Source of the DNA: Streptomyces sp. NRRL WC-3549
GTDB lineage: Bacteria; Actinomycetota; Actinomycetes; Streptomycetales; Streptomycetaceae
DNA: 14,599 nucleotides
Assembly (NCBI RefSeq): GCF_000721935.1
Contig: NZ_KL585394.1
Location: 213,485 to 228,083, forward strand
Direction: 5' to 3'
Shown here: one piece after another, positions 1 to 5,963 of the stretch
Layout of the letters: each line of letters starts with the position of its first letter
How positions within the stretch are numbered: the stretch's first letter is position 1
The notes under the pieces: model-generated
Told to the model about the DNA's origin: nothing
The model's input: the letters and a program-made list of their open reading frames with translations, nothing else
Databases searched by the model: none
Program-made: the position numbers and the translations under genes

Positions 1-1035
1 CGCCGCCGCGGCCTCCTCGGCGGCCTGCGCCTCGGAGGCGGGCGCGTCCCCGGTCCGCGTCAGCTCCTGGGCGAACGCCCCGTCGACCAGCACGGCGTCC
101 TTCGGCGCTATCGAGGTGAGCCGGCTGGCCAGGTTCACCGTCGTACCGAAGACGTCGCCCATGCGGGTGGTGACCGTACCGAACGCGATGCCGACCCGCA
201 GCGCGGGCATCGTGGTGTCCTGGGCCATCGCCTCGACCAGCCGCAGGGCGATCTCGCCCGCCGTACCGGCGTCGTCCGCGGCGAAGAGGACCTCGTCGCC
301 GAGGGTCTTGATGAGCCGGCCCCCGTGCGCGGCGACCAGGTCGGCCGACGTCGTCTCGAAGGCCTCGACCAGTTCGCCGAGCTCCTCCTCCTCCAGCCGC
401 CGGGTCAGCCGGGTGAAGCCCACCAGGTCGGCGAAGCCCACGGCGAGGCGCCGGTCGACCATCTCCTCGTCGTCCGCGGCCTGCACGACCCGGCCCGTCG
501 CCGCGGCCAGCTGCCGCCGCCACACGTACACCAGGAACTCCTGGAGCTCGGGCAGGAGCAGCTCGACCAGCGGATAGGTGACCTCGGTGCGGGTCATACC
601 GGGCTCGGGGGGCTCGGTCAGCCCCTCCAGGAACGAGTCGATCTGCCACTCCGCGAGCCGGGCCGTGGTCTGCCCGGTCGACCGGGCCACCTGGATCGCC
701 ATCGGCTCGCTGAGCAGCCCGGCCTCCACCAGACCGGCCAGCCGGCGCAGCGCCAGCACGTCGGCCTCGGTGAGCGCCTTGGCCTGGCCGATGTCGGCGA
801 AGCCCATGGCCCGCCAGAACCGGGACGCCAGGTCCATGGAGACGCCGGCGGTCCGGGCCGCCTGGAAGGGCGTGTAGCGGCGGTCGGCGCCCAGGATGAG
901 GGCTTCCAGCCTGATGGCCAGGGGGTCGTCGGTCGGTTCCGCCGTGTGGTCGACCTCGTGGTGCGGGGTGGAATGGACCGAGGAATCCGGCGGGGGGTCG
1001 GTGCCCTCCCCGGAATTCGTGTCGTCGACGGTCAC
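1..1035 (-). CDS. cya: Class III adenylate/guanylate cyclase, 3' end outside window
   Basis: This enzyme probably makes cAMP from ATP as a cytoplasmic homodimer. The 345 codons visible read without a stop to the window edge, so the C-terminus is missing. Residues about 40-195 are helical and look like the regulatory domain of Rv1264-type cyclases. The catalytic domain starts at about 196. The metal-binding aspartates are D203 (FADLVGFT) and D247 (KTLGDEV). K243 and D294 (GDVFG) are the adenine-specifying pair, and N301 and R305 (VNLASRL) are the transition-state residues, so all class III catalytic positions are present. The GTG start at 1035 is preceded by AGGAGG with a 6-nt spacer. It lies downstream of birA on the same strand with a 312-bp gap. 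No membrane segment is seen. ATP rather than GTP as substrate is inferred from the K/D pair. Confidence 0.93.
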   Translation of the reverse strand, partial: MTVDDTNSGEGTDPPPDSSVHSTPHHEVDHTAEPTDDPLAIRLEALILGADRRYTPFQAARTAGVSMDLASRFWRAMGFADIGQAKALTEADVLALRRLAGLVEAGLLSEPMAIQVARSTGQTTARLAEWQIDSFLEGLTEPPEPGMTRTEVTYPLVELLLPELQEFLVYVWRRQLAAATGRVVQAADDEEMVDRRLAVGFADLVGFTRLTRRLEEEELGELVEAFETTSADLVAAHGGRLIKTLGDEVLFAADDAGTAGEIALRLVEAMAQDTTMPALRVGIAFGTVTTRMGDVFGTTVNLASRLTSIAPKDAVLVDGAFAQELTRTGDAPASEAQAAEEAAAA

Positions 1036-1096
1036 CGGCCGCCTCCTGCCCGTTCCCTGGCCACTGCCCTGCCGATCTGTCGCTGGATCGGCCCCA

Positions 1097-1124
1097 ACGA
1101 TACGGCAGGTGTGCCTTGGCTCAC
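1097..1124 (-). promoter_or_regulatory. Candidate cya promoter with CRP-like inverted repeat
   Basis: On the minus strand TATCGT (1097-1102) could be a -10 element about 60 bp before the cyclase start. Just upstream, 1109-1124 reads GTGAGCCAAGGCACAC, which has the GTGA-N8-xCAC spacing of actinobacterial CRP sites, though the T expected before the right CAC is an A. No good -35 hexamer is visible. This is an inference from motif similarity only. Confidence 0.25.
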
Positions 1125-1258
1125 GTCCGCGGCCGCCCGGACCGGGTGCCGTCCGGGGTGACATCACCCGTATGTGGGGGCCCCGAACGCGCCGGGCGCG
1201 CGCCCCGCGCGGACCGCCACCCGGCACGGAACGGCCCGCGCGGGCCCGCGCCGCGGAA

Positions 1259-1310
1259 GCAGCCGGGCCCGCCGGGGCGACCGGATCGCCGGGGCAGCCG
1301 GGCCCGCCGG
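1259..1310. repeat. Two 17-bp direct repeats flanking a short hairpin
   Basis: GCAGCCGGGCCCGCCGG occurs identically at 1259-1275 and 1294-1310. Between them GGCGA (1276-1280) and TCGCC (1286-1290) form a 5-bp stem. The element lies in the 312-bp gap between birA and cya, where I see no gene. Function unknown; it may help fold the birA transcript end. Confidence 0.5.
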
Positions 1311-1321
1311 ACGCGCCGCCC

Positions 1322-1345
1322 CCGCCGGTCAGGCCGGCCCGGCGG
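1322..1345 (-). terminator. Hairpin directly after birA
   Basis: CCGCCGG (1322-1328) and CCGGCGG (1339-1345) form a perfect 7-bp GC stem around a 10-nt loop. It begins two bases after the birA stop codon. There is no T-tract, which is common for Streptomyces terminators. It would partly separate birA from cya. Confidence 0.45.
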
Positions 1346-1347
1346 TT

Positions 1348-2213
1348 TCAGGTGAGCCCGCCCTCCACACCGCGCAGGTGCACGATGTCGCCGGCCGAGA
1401 CGGGCTCCTGGAGTCCGTCGTCGGTCGCCAGGACCAGTCGGCCGTCGCCGTCGATCGCGACCGCCTCCCCCACGACCGACCGGTCCCCGGGAAGCTCGGC
1501 CCGCACCGGCCGGTCCAGCGTCGCGCAGCCGGCCGCGTACGCCGCCTGGAGCCCGCTCTCGGCCGCGTCGCCGTCCGCGTCGCGCCAGCGCCCGTACCAC
1601 TGCTCCAGGGACCGCAGGACGGCCCGCAGCAGCGTCTCCCGGTCCGTCGAGGCCGCTCCGGCGAGCGCCAGCGATCCGGCGTGCGGGGCGGGCAGCTCGG
1701 CGGCGCGCAGGGAGACGTTCAGGCCGATGCCGACGACCACGCCGTCCCCGGCGCGTTCGGCGAGGATGCCGCCGGTCTTGCGTTCCGTGCCGTCCACGGT
1801 GACCAGGAGGTCGTTGGGCCATTTCAGCGCCATGTCGACGCCGGCCGACTGCGCGAGCCCGGTGGCCGTGGCGACCCCGGCCAGCAGCGGCAGCCACCCC
1901 ACCGCTCGGCGGGCACGTCGCCGGGGGTGAGGTGGACCGAGAAGAAGAGGCCGGAACGGGGCGGCGCCGACCAGCTCCGGTCGAGCCGCCCCCGGCCCGC
2001 GGTCTGCTCCTCGGCGACCAGCACCGCGCCCTCGGCCAGTCCGCCGGCGGCCCGTGCGGCGAGGTCGGAGTTGGTGGAGCCGGTCGCCTCGACGACGTCG
2101 AGCGAGCTCCACAGGCCGCCGGGTCTGAGCAGTCCACGCCGCAGCACGGCGGCGTTCAGGGGCGGCCGGTCGAGGTCCGACCAGCGGTTGCGCGGAGCGT
2201 CCGGAGGAGTCAT
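1348..2213 (-). pseudogene. birA: Biotin-[acyl-CoA carboxylase] ligase BirA, disrupted by a 1-bp frameshift
   Basis: BirA attaches biotin to the lysine of carboxylase carrier domains via biotinyl-AMP. Residues 1-105 read from ATG at 2213 and include the biotinyl-AMP loop GRGRLDRSW (about 73-81). At TGGGGTGG (1894-1901) the family sequence (RWGWLPLLAG) continues in another frame, which holds KWPNDLL, GIGLNV and the C-terminal SH3-like domain, ending at 1348. Adding one base to the G-run restores 288 residues. As written, translation stops at 1824 (129 residues). There is no N-terminal helix-turn-helix, so this is a ligase-only (group I) enzyme, not a repressor. There is no ribosome binding site; TAATCT lies 7 nt before the ATG. 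It is divergent from the carboxylase beta subunit that belongs to the enzyme it serves. A sequencing error is the likeliest cause, since the activity is normally essential. Confidence 0.88.
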
Positions 2214-2220
2214 GAAACCC

Positions 2221-2226
2221 AGATTA
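2221..2226 (-). promoter_or_regulatory. -10 element for leaderless birA transcript
   Basis: TAATCT on the minus strand is followed by exactly 7 nt and the birA ATG (2211-2213). No ribosome binding site precedes the ATG. This is the geometry of actinobacterial leaderless genes. The -35 region is weak. Confidence 0.55.
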
Positions 2227-2253
2227 GGTGTGGCCAACGACGCACTGCCGAAC

Positions 2254-2271
2254 CGTATCCCCGCCGATACG
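2254..2271. promoter_or_regulatory. Inverted repeat in birA-pccB divergent region
   Basis: CGTATC (2254-2259) and GATACG (2266-2271) form a perfect 6-bp inverted repeat with a 6-bp spacer. It lies in the 175-bp gap between divergent birA and the beta-subunit gene, upstream of the birA -10. TACGCT at 2268-2273 could be a -10 for the beta subunit and would overlap the right arm. The rest of the gap holds a weak stem (TCCAG 2329-2333 / CTGGA 2342-2346) and no gene. Operator role is inferred. Confidence 0.35.
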
Positions 2272-2388
2272 CTACGGACCAGTAGTCCACAGGAGCCGAC
2301 GAGCGGGTAGCCGTCGAGCACATACCGGTCCAGCACTTCCACTGGATGTACCAGCCGTCCCCGTGACCAGGCAGGGAGCCGCCACCCG

Positions 2389-3969
2389 ATGTCCGAGCCG
2401 CAGAGCGACATCCACACGACCGCGGGCAAGATCGCCGACCTCCGGCGGCGTATCGACGAGGCCACGCACGCAGGTTCCGCACGTGCGGTCGAAAAGCAGC
2501 ACGCCAAGGGAAAGTTGACCGCGCGCGAACGCGTCGAGCTGCTGCTCGACGAAGGTTCCTTCGTCGAGCTGGACGAGTTCGCCCGGCACCGGTCGACCAA
2601 TTTCGGCATCGAGAAGAACCGCCCGTACGGCGACGGCGTCGTCACGGGCTACGGCACGGTCGACGGCCGCCCCGTCTGCGTCTACTCGCAGGACTTCACG
2701 ATCTTCGGAGGCTCGCTCGGCGAGGTCTACGGCGAGAAGATCGTGAAGGTCATGGACTTCGCGATGAAGACCGGCTGCCCGGTCATCGGCATCAACGACG
2801 GCGGCGGCGCCCGCATCCAGGAAGGCGTGGCCGCGCTCGGGCTGTTCGCCGAGATCTTCCGCCGCAACGTCCACGCCTCGGGGGTCGTCCCGCAGATCTC
2901 GCTGATCGTCGGACCGTGCGCGGGCGGCGCGGTCTACTCCCCCGCGATCACCGACTTCACGGTGATGGTCGACCAGACCTCGCACATGTTCATCACCGGG
3001 CCCGACGTCATCAAGACGGTCACCGGCGAGGACGTCGGCTTCGAGCAGCTGGGCGGCGCCCGGACCCACAACACCACCTCCGGGGTGGCGCACCACATGG
3101 CGGGCGACGAGAAGGACGCCATCGAGTACGTCAAGTCCCTGCTGTCCTACCTGCCGTCGAACAACCTCTCCGAGGCCCCGGCCTTCCCGGAGGAGGCCGA
3201 TCTGGCGGTCACCGACGAGGACCGCGAGCTCGACACCCTGATCCCGGACTCGGCGAACCAGCCGTACGACATGCACACCGCCATCGAGCACGTGCTGGAC
3301 GACGGCGAGTTCCTGGAGACGCAGGCGCTGTTCGCGCCGAACATCATCACCGGCTTCGGGCGGGTCGAGGGCTATCCGGTCGGGGTGGTCGCCAACCAGC
3401 CGATGCGGTTCGCCGGGTGCCTGGACATCGACGCGAGCGAGAAGGCCGCCCGTTTCGTGCGGACCTGCGACGCGTTCAACGTGCCGGTGCTGACCTTCGT
3501 GGACGTGCCCGGCTTCCTGCCCGGCGTCGACCAGGAGTACGGCGGCATCATCCGACGCGGCGCCAAGCTGATCTACGCCTACGCGGAGGCCACCGTCCCA
3601 CTGATCACGGTGATCACCCGCAAGGCGTTCGGCGGGGCGTACGACGTCATGGGCTCCAAGCACCTGGGGGCCGACCTGAACCTGGCCTGGCCGACCGCGC
3701 AGATCGCGGTGATGGGCGCGCAGGGCGCGGTGAACATCCTGCACCGCCGCACGATCGCCGCCGCCGAGGACCCGGACGCCACCCGCGCCGAGCTGATGGC
3801 CGACTACGAGGGCGCGCTGCTCAACCCGTACGTCGCGGCCGAGCGCGGATACGTCGACGCGGTGATCATGCCGTCCGACACCCGGGCCCACCTGGTGAAG
3901 GGGCTGCGCCAGCTGCGGACCAAGCGCGAGGCGCTGCCCCCGAAGAAGCACGGCAACATCCCCCTCTGA
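2389..3969 (+). CDS. pccB: Acyl-CoA (propionyl-CoA) carboxylase beta subunit, carboxyltransferase
   Basis: This subunit moves the carboxyl group from carboxybiotin to an acyl-CoA, giving methylmalonyl-CoA or malonyl-CoA. The 526 residues match the usual length, with N- and C-terminal crotonase-like halves. The N-terminal oxyanion loop is [11 protein letters not shown] (about 136-146); the family usually has S where residue 138 is G. The C-terminal loop is [10 protein letters not shown]419 aligns with D422 of S. coelicolor PccB, the residue known to set propionyl-CoA over acetyl-CoA preference, so a propionyl-CoA carboxylase is likely. The C-terminus ends KKHGNIPL, as in close homologues. AGGGAG lies 10 nt before the ATG. 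The epsilon gene follows 30 bp later, presumably in one operon, and birA is divergent. The partner alpha subunit is probably the gene at 5964-7718. Confidence 0.96.
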   Translation: MSEPQSDIHTTAGKIADLRRRIDEATHAGSARAVEKQHAKGKLTARERVELLLDEGSFVELDEFARHRSTNFGIEKNRPYGDGVVTGYGTVDGRPVCVYSQDFTIFGGSLGEVYGEKIVKVMDFAMKTGCPVIGINDGGGARIQEGVAALGLFAEIFRRNVHASGVVPQISLIVGPCAGGAVYSPAITDFTVMVDQTSHMFITGPDVIKTVTGEDVGFEQLGGARTHNTTSGVAHHMAGDEKDAIEYVKSLLSYLPSNNLSEAPAFPEEADLAVTDEDRELDTLIPDSANQPYDMHTAIEHVLDDGEFLETQALFAPNIITGFGRVEGYPVGVVANQPMRFAGCLDIDASEKAARFVRTCDAFNVPVLTFVDVPGFLPGVDQEYGGIIRRGAKLIYAYAEATVPLITVITRKAFGGAYDVMGSKHLGADLNLAWPTAQIAVMGAQGAVNILHRRTIAAAEDPDATRAELMADYEGALLNPYVAAERGYVDAVIMPSDTRAHLVKGLRQLRTKREALPPKKHGNIPL

Positions 3970-3999
3970 CCGCCATCGCCGAACCCACCGGGAGCCACC

Positions 4000-4206
4000 A
4001 TGATCAAGGTCGTACGGGGCAATCCGACCCCAGAGGAGCTGGCCGCCGCCCTCGCGGTGGTCAGGGCGCGCGCGGCGGCGGCCACCGCCGTGCCGTCCGG
4101 CCCCCCGCTGCCGCCCGAGCAGTGGTCGGACCCCGGCCGCATCGCCCGCCAGGGGACGCGCCGTCCCGGCCCTCGGTCCTGGGCGCGTACGTACTGGCCC
4201 GCCTGA
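4000..4206 (+). CDS. pccE: Acyl-CoA carboxylase epsilon subunit
   Basis: This is a 68-residue small subunit found only in actinobacteria, which binds the carboxyltransferase and raises the activity of the complex. The N-terminal segment IKVVRGNPTPEELAAALAVV is the family signature. A low-complexity Ala/Pro linker follows, and the protein ends in RSWARTYWPA, the usual aromatic tail. GGGAG lies 5 nt before the ATG. It is 30 bp after the beta subunit on the same strand. The strong inverted repeat after the stop (4222-4257) suggests that the two-gene transcript ends here. Confidence 0.93.
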   Translation: MIKVVRGNPTPEELAAALAVVRARAAAATAVPSGPPLPPEQWSDPGRIARQGTRRPGPRSWARTYWPA

Positions 4207-4221
4207 CCCGGACGACGGGCC

Positions 4222-4257
4222 CCGCGGCGCTTGAGTACGCGTACTCAGGCGCCGCGG
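4222..4257 (+). terminator. 36-bp near-perfect inverted repeat after pccE
   Basis: Two 18-bp arms pair with one T/G (G-U in RNA) mismatch. The core TGAGTACGCGTACTCA (4232-4247) is a perfect 16-bp palindrome, extended on each side by CCGCGGCGC / GCGCCGCGG. It begins 16 nt after the epsilon-subunit stop. It is most likely a terminator. The A/T-containing core is unusual for a simple terminator, so a protein-binding site is also possible. Confidence 0.6.
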
Positions 4258-4282
4258 CCGTACCCGGAGCACCATCGGACCC

Positions 4283-4411
4283 ATGCTGTGGTCCGACCCC
4301 GAGAACAAGCCGCCCAAGGAGCTGCGCGACGCCCAGGACATGATGCGTCGCGCGGGGCTGCTGCTCGCGCTGGCCATGGTGGTGGCGATGATCGTCCTGG
4401 GGATCCGCTGA
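4283..4411 (+). CDS. Small single-pass membrane protein, 42 aa
   Basis: The product is a 42-residue peptide with a charged N-terminus ([20 protein letters not shown]) and one hydrophobic helix at about 24-41 ending in IR. The charge pattern suggests an integral membrane peptide. It sits between the epsilon-subunit and Maf genes, where Streptomyces genomes carry a small conserved gene. The start is weakly supported: there is no good ribosome binding site, and only CACCAT (4270-4275), a poor -10-like hexamer, lies 7 nt before the ATG. A palindrome begins within its stop codon. Function is unknown. Codon third positions are G/C-rich, as in real genes here. Confidence 0.65.
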   Translation: MLWSDPENKPPKELRDAQDMMRRAGLLLALAMVVAMIVLGIR

Positions 4412-4458
4412 CACCCGGGCGCCCGGGTGTCCCACGGCGTCCGCCGGGCGTGCGGACG
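4410..4458 (+). terminator. 22-bp perfect palindrome overlapping a stop codon, plus second hairpin
   Basis: Positions 4410-4431 form a perfect palindrome centred on GGGC/GCCC (half-site GACACCCGGGC), sharing the last two bases of the TGA of the small membrane gene. A second stem, CGTCCGC (4438-4444) and GCGGACG (4452-4458), follows with a 7-nt loop. Together they look like a strong transcription stop before maf. Confidence 0.55.
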
Positions 4459-4481
4459 GTCCACGGGCGTCCGCCGGGCGT
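4432..4481. repeat. Pair of near-identical 20/21-bp direct repeats upstream of maf
   Basis: CCACGGCGTCCGCCGGGCGT at 4432-4451 recurs at 4461-4481 with one extra G. The copies are 29 bp apart, start to start, and end 11 bp before the maf -10 hexamer. Local duplication or a paired regulatory site are both possible. Confidence 0.5.
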
Positions 4482-4492
4482 TCGGGCCCGCC

Positions 4493-4498
4493 TACGAT
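4493..4498 (+). promoter_or_regulatory. -10 element for leaderless maf transcript
   Basis: TACGAT is followed by 7 nt and the ATG at 4506. No ribosome binding site is present. The hexamer overlaps the alternative ATG at 4497, which argues against that earlier start. Confidence 0.5.
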
Positions 4499-4505
4499 GG
4501 CCGGT

Positions 4506-5111
4506 ATGACTGATCAGCGCCGCCTCGTGCTCGGCTCCGCCTCCCCCGCCCGTCTCGGTCTGCTGCGGCAGGCGGGCTTCGCCCCCGAGGTCGTCGTCAG
4601 CGGCGTGGACGAGGACGCGCTCACCGCCGCGACCCCGGGCGAGCTGGCGCTCGTCCTGGCGGAGGCCAAGGCCGCCGCGGTGGCGGAGCGGCCCGAGGCC
4701 CGCGGCGCGCTGGTCATCGGCTGCGACTCGGTGCTCGAACTGGACGGTCGGGCGCTCGGCAAGCCCGCCGACGCGAAGGAGGCCACGGCCCGCTGGACGT
4801 CCATGCGCGGGCGGGCCGGTGTCCTCAGGACCGGGCACAGCCTCATCGACACGGCGACCGGCCGCACCGCGTCGGCCACCGCCTCGACCACGGTCCGCTT
4901 CGGCGAACCGACCGACGCGGAGGTCGCGGCCTACGTCGCCTCGGGCGAACCGCTGCACGTGGCGGGGGCGTTCACCCTGGACGGCCGTTCGGCGCCGTTC
5001 ATCGAGTCCATCGAGGGCGACCACGGCAACGTCATCGGCCTCTCGATGCCGCTGCTGCGCCGCCTCCTGGGCGAACTCGGCATCTCCGTCACGGAGTTGT
5101 GGGCCCGGTAA
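4506..5111 (+). CDS. maf: Maf family nucleoside triphosphate pyrophosphatase
   Basis: Maf proteins hydrolyse non-canonical or pyrimidine NTPs to NMP and pyrophosphate, a house-cleaning role, and are also linked to septum formation. This one has 201 residues, the usual length. The N-terminal loop is [16 protein letters not shown]; the family usually has SPRR where this has SPAR. The catalytic region is IGCDSV (D74), with GKP (K86) and TGHSLI (about 109-114) following. The C-terminal [29 protein letters not shown] segment is typical of the family. An in-frame ATG lies 9 bp upstream at 4497, but the -10-like TACGAT overlaps it, so I prefer 4506. Its end is 3 bp from the end of the convergent membrane-protein gene. 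Substrate preference cannot be told from sequence. Confidence 0.92.
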   Translation: MTDQRRLVLGSASPARLGLLRQAGFAPEVVVSGVDEDALTAATPGELALVLAEAKAAAVAERPEARGALVIGCDSVLELDGRALGKPADAKEATARWTSMRGRAGVLRTGHSLIDTATGRTASATASTTVRFGEPTDAEVAAYVASGEPLHVAGAFTLDGRSAPFIESIEGDHGNVIGLSMPLLRRLLGELGISVTELWAR

Positions 5112-5114
5112 GGG

Positions 5115-5543
5115 TCATGCGGCGGCCGGGGCCCCGGCCGTGGAGTCCGGCTCGCGCGACCCGTAGGACACCAGGGTGAGGACGAGCAGCCCCAGGACGG
5201 CCATCATGACCGCGAAGGCGGCCCAGCCGACCAGGCCGACCGCGAGCGCGCCGAGTACCCCGTGGACGACCGCGCAGCCTATGAGCGCGATCCTGGCGAG
5301 CCGGCCGGGCGCCCGGTCCCGTACCGCCGCCACGAGCGGTATCAGCCCGCACAGCACCAGCAGGACGCCGGAGAGGCCGCCGAGCACCCAGGTACCGGTG
5401 GACATGGCGTCCGGGTCCACACCGGCCAGGGACATCCGCTGGTTGCCGACGACCGTCGCGAGGACCGCGTTGACGAGCACGATCCCCACGGCCTCCCCGA
5501 ACAGCACGATCGCGGTCACCACGGCCACAGTCCTGCGCACCAC
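5115..5543 (-). CDS. Four-helix membrane protein of unknown function
   Basis: The product is 142 residues, with predicted membrane helices at about 8-30, 50-73, 83-103 and 104-126. A 20-residue loop (NQRMSLAGVDPDAMSTGTW) lies between the first two, and the C-terminal tail is Ala/Pro-rich. I do not recognise a domain. GTG at 5543 is preceded by AGGGGG with 7 nt spacing; a second GTG follows directly and could also serve. It converges on maf with only 3 bp between stop codons, and an 18-bp palindrome lies inside its last codons (5123-5140). The position between maf and the carboxylase alpha subunit is like that of hypothetical genes in related genomes, so the placement may be conserved even though no role is known. 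Confidence 0.82.
   Translation of the reverse strand: MVRRTVAVVTAIVLFGEAVGIVLVNAVLATVVGNQRMSLAGVDPDAMSTGTWVLGGLSGVLLVLCGLIPLVAAVRDRAPGRLARIALIGCAVVHGVLGALAVGLVGWAAFAVMMAVLGLLVLTLVSYGSREPDSTAGAPAAA
5123..5140. terminator. 18-bp perfect palindrome inside convergent gene end
   Basis: CGGCCGGGG followed by CCCCGGCCG is a perfect palindrome. It is within the last few codons of the minus-strand membrane gene (stop 5115-5117) and 12 nt after the maf stop. It could end transcription from both directions where the intergenic gap is only 3 bp. Confidence 0.5.
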
Positions 5544-5963
5544 GGCGCCACCCCCTGTTACCTGCAGTACGTGCGGACAGCGCGGACCTTACTCATGGGT
5601 AATGCATCGGACAAGGGGTCGCGCGCCGCTCATGCGCCCCACGCGCCGCCGTCACCCCTGACACGCGCTTCCTGCGCGCCTGCTCCCCACCGCCTCGCCC
5701 CGGCGGCAAAGTTTCCCTCGACCGTTCGTAGGGAGTCCACAAAGAAACGCCACGCGGGGTTGACCGTACGAACAGAGACTTGGACCACACCTCGTGGCTA
5801 CTGTGCGGTCAAGGGTCCCGGCGTACCGTGGTGCGACAAGGGATTTCACGACTCGAGCAAGCCTCGAATCACACTCCGTGTGGGCAAGTTCACCATTGGG
5901 GACGGGTCGTACGGCCGTGTCGGTAGTCCCTAAACTCAGCTTGTTCTCAAGGAGGGAGTCATC
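5544..5963. promoter_or_regulatory. 420-bp regulatory region upstream of the carboxylase alpha subunit
   Basis: I see no convincing gene here, and the right half is less GC-rich than its surroundings. Visible elements are GACCGTTCGTA (5720-5730) and GACCGTACGAA (5762-5772), related sites 42 bp apart; a TTGACC -35-like hexamer at 5760-5765 without a clear partner; a small stem CACAC/GTGTG at 5870-5882; TAAACT at 5931-5936, a fair -10 about 27 bp before the start; and AAGGAGG at 5949-5955. The length suggests the gene is regulated independently of the beta/epsilon operon. Confidence 0.45.

Noticed and set aside
116..1161. Several plus-strand open frames over the cyclase
   Set aside because: The minus-strand reading has complete class III catalytic motifs and a good ribosome binding site; the plus-strand frames have none.
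1894..1901. Programmed frameshifting in birA
   Set aside because: There is no recognised slippery heptamer, no obvious downstream stimulator, and the family is not known for recoding. An indel or base-calling error is simpler.
2272..4464. 730-codon open frame antisense to the carboxyltransferase genes
   Set aside because: It mirrors highly GC-biased genes, has a repetitive Arg/Gly/Val/Asp composition, and shows no domain. It is a typical high-GC shadow frame.
5595..5933. Open frame of about 112 codons upstream of accA2
   Set aside because: Third codon positions are not GC-enriched, there is no ribosome binding site, and no recognisable motif. It looks like regulatory DNA.
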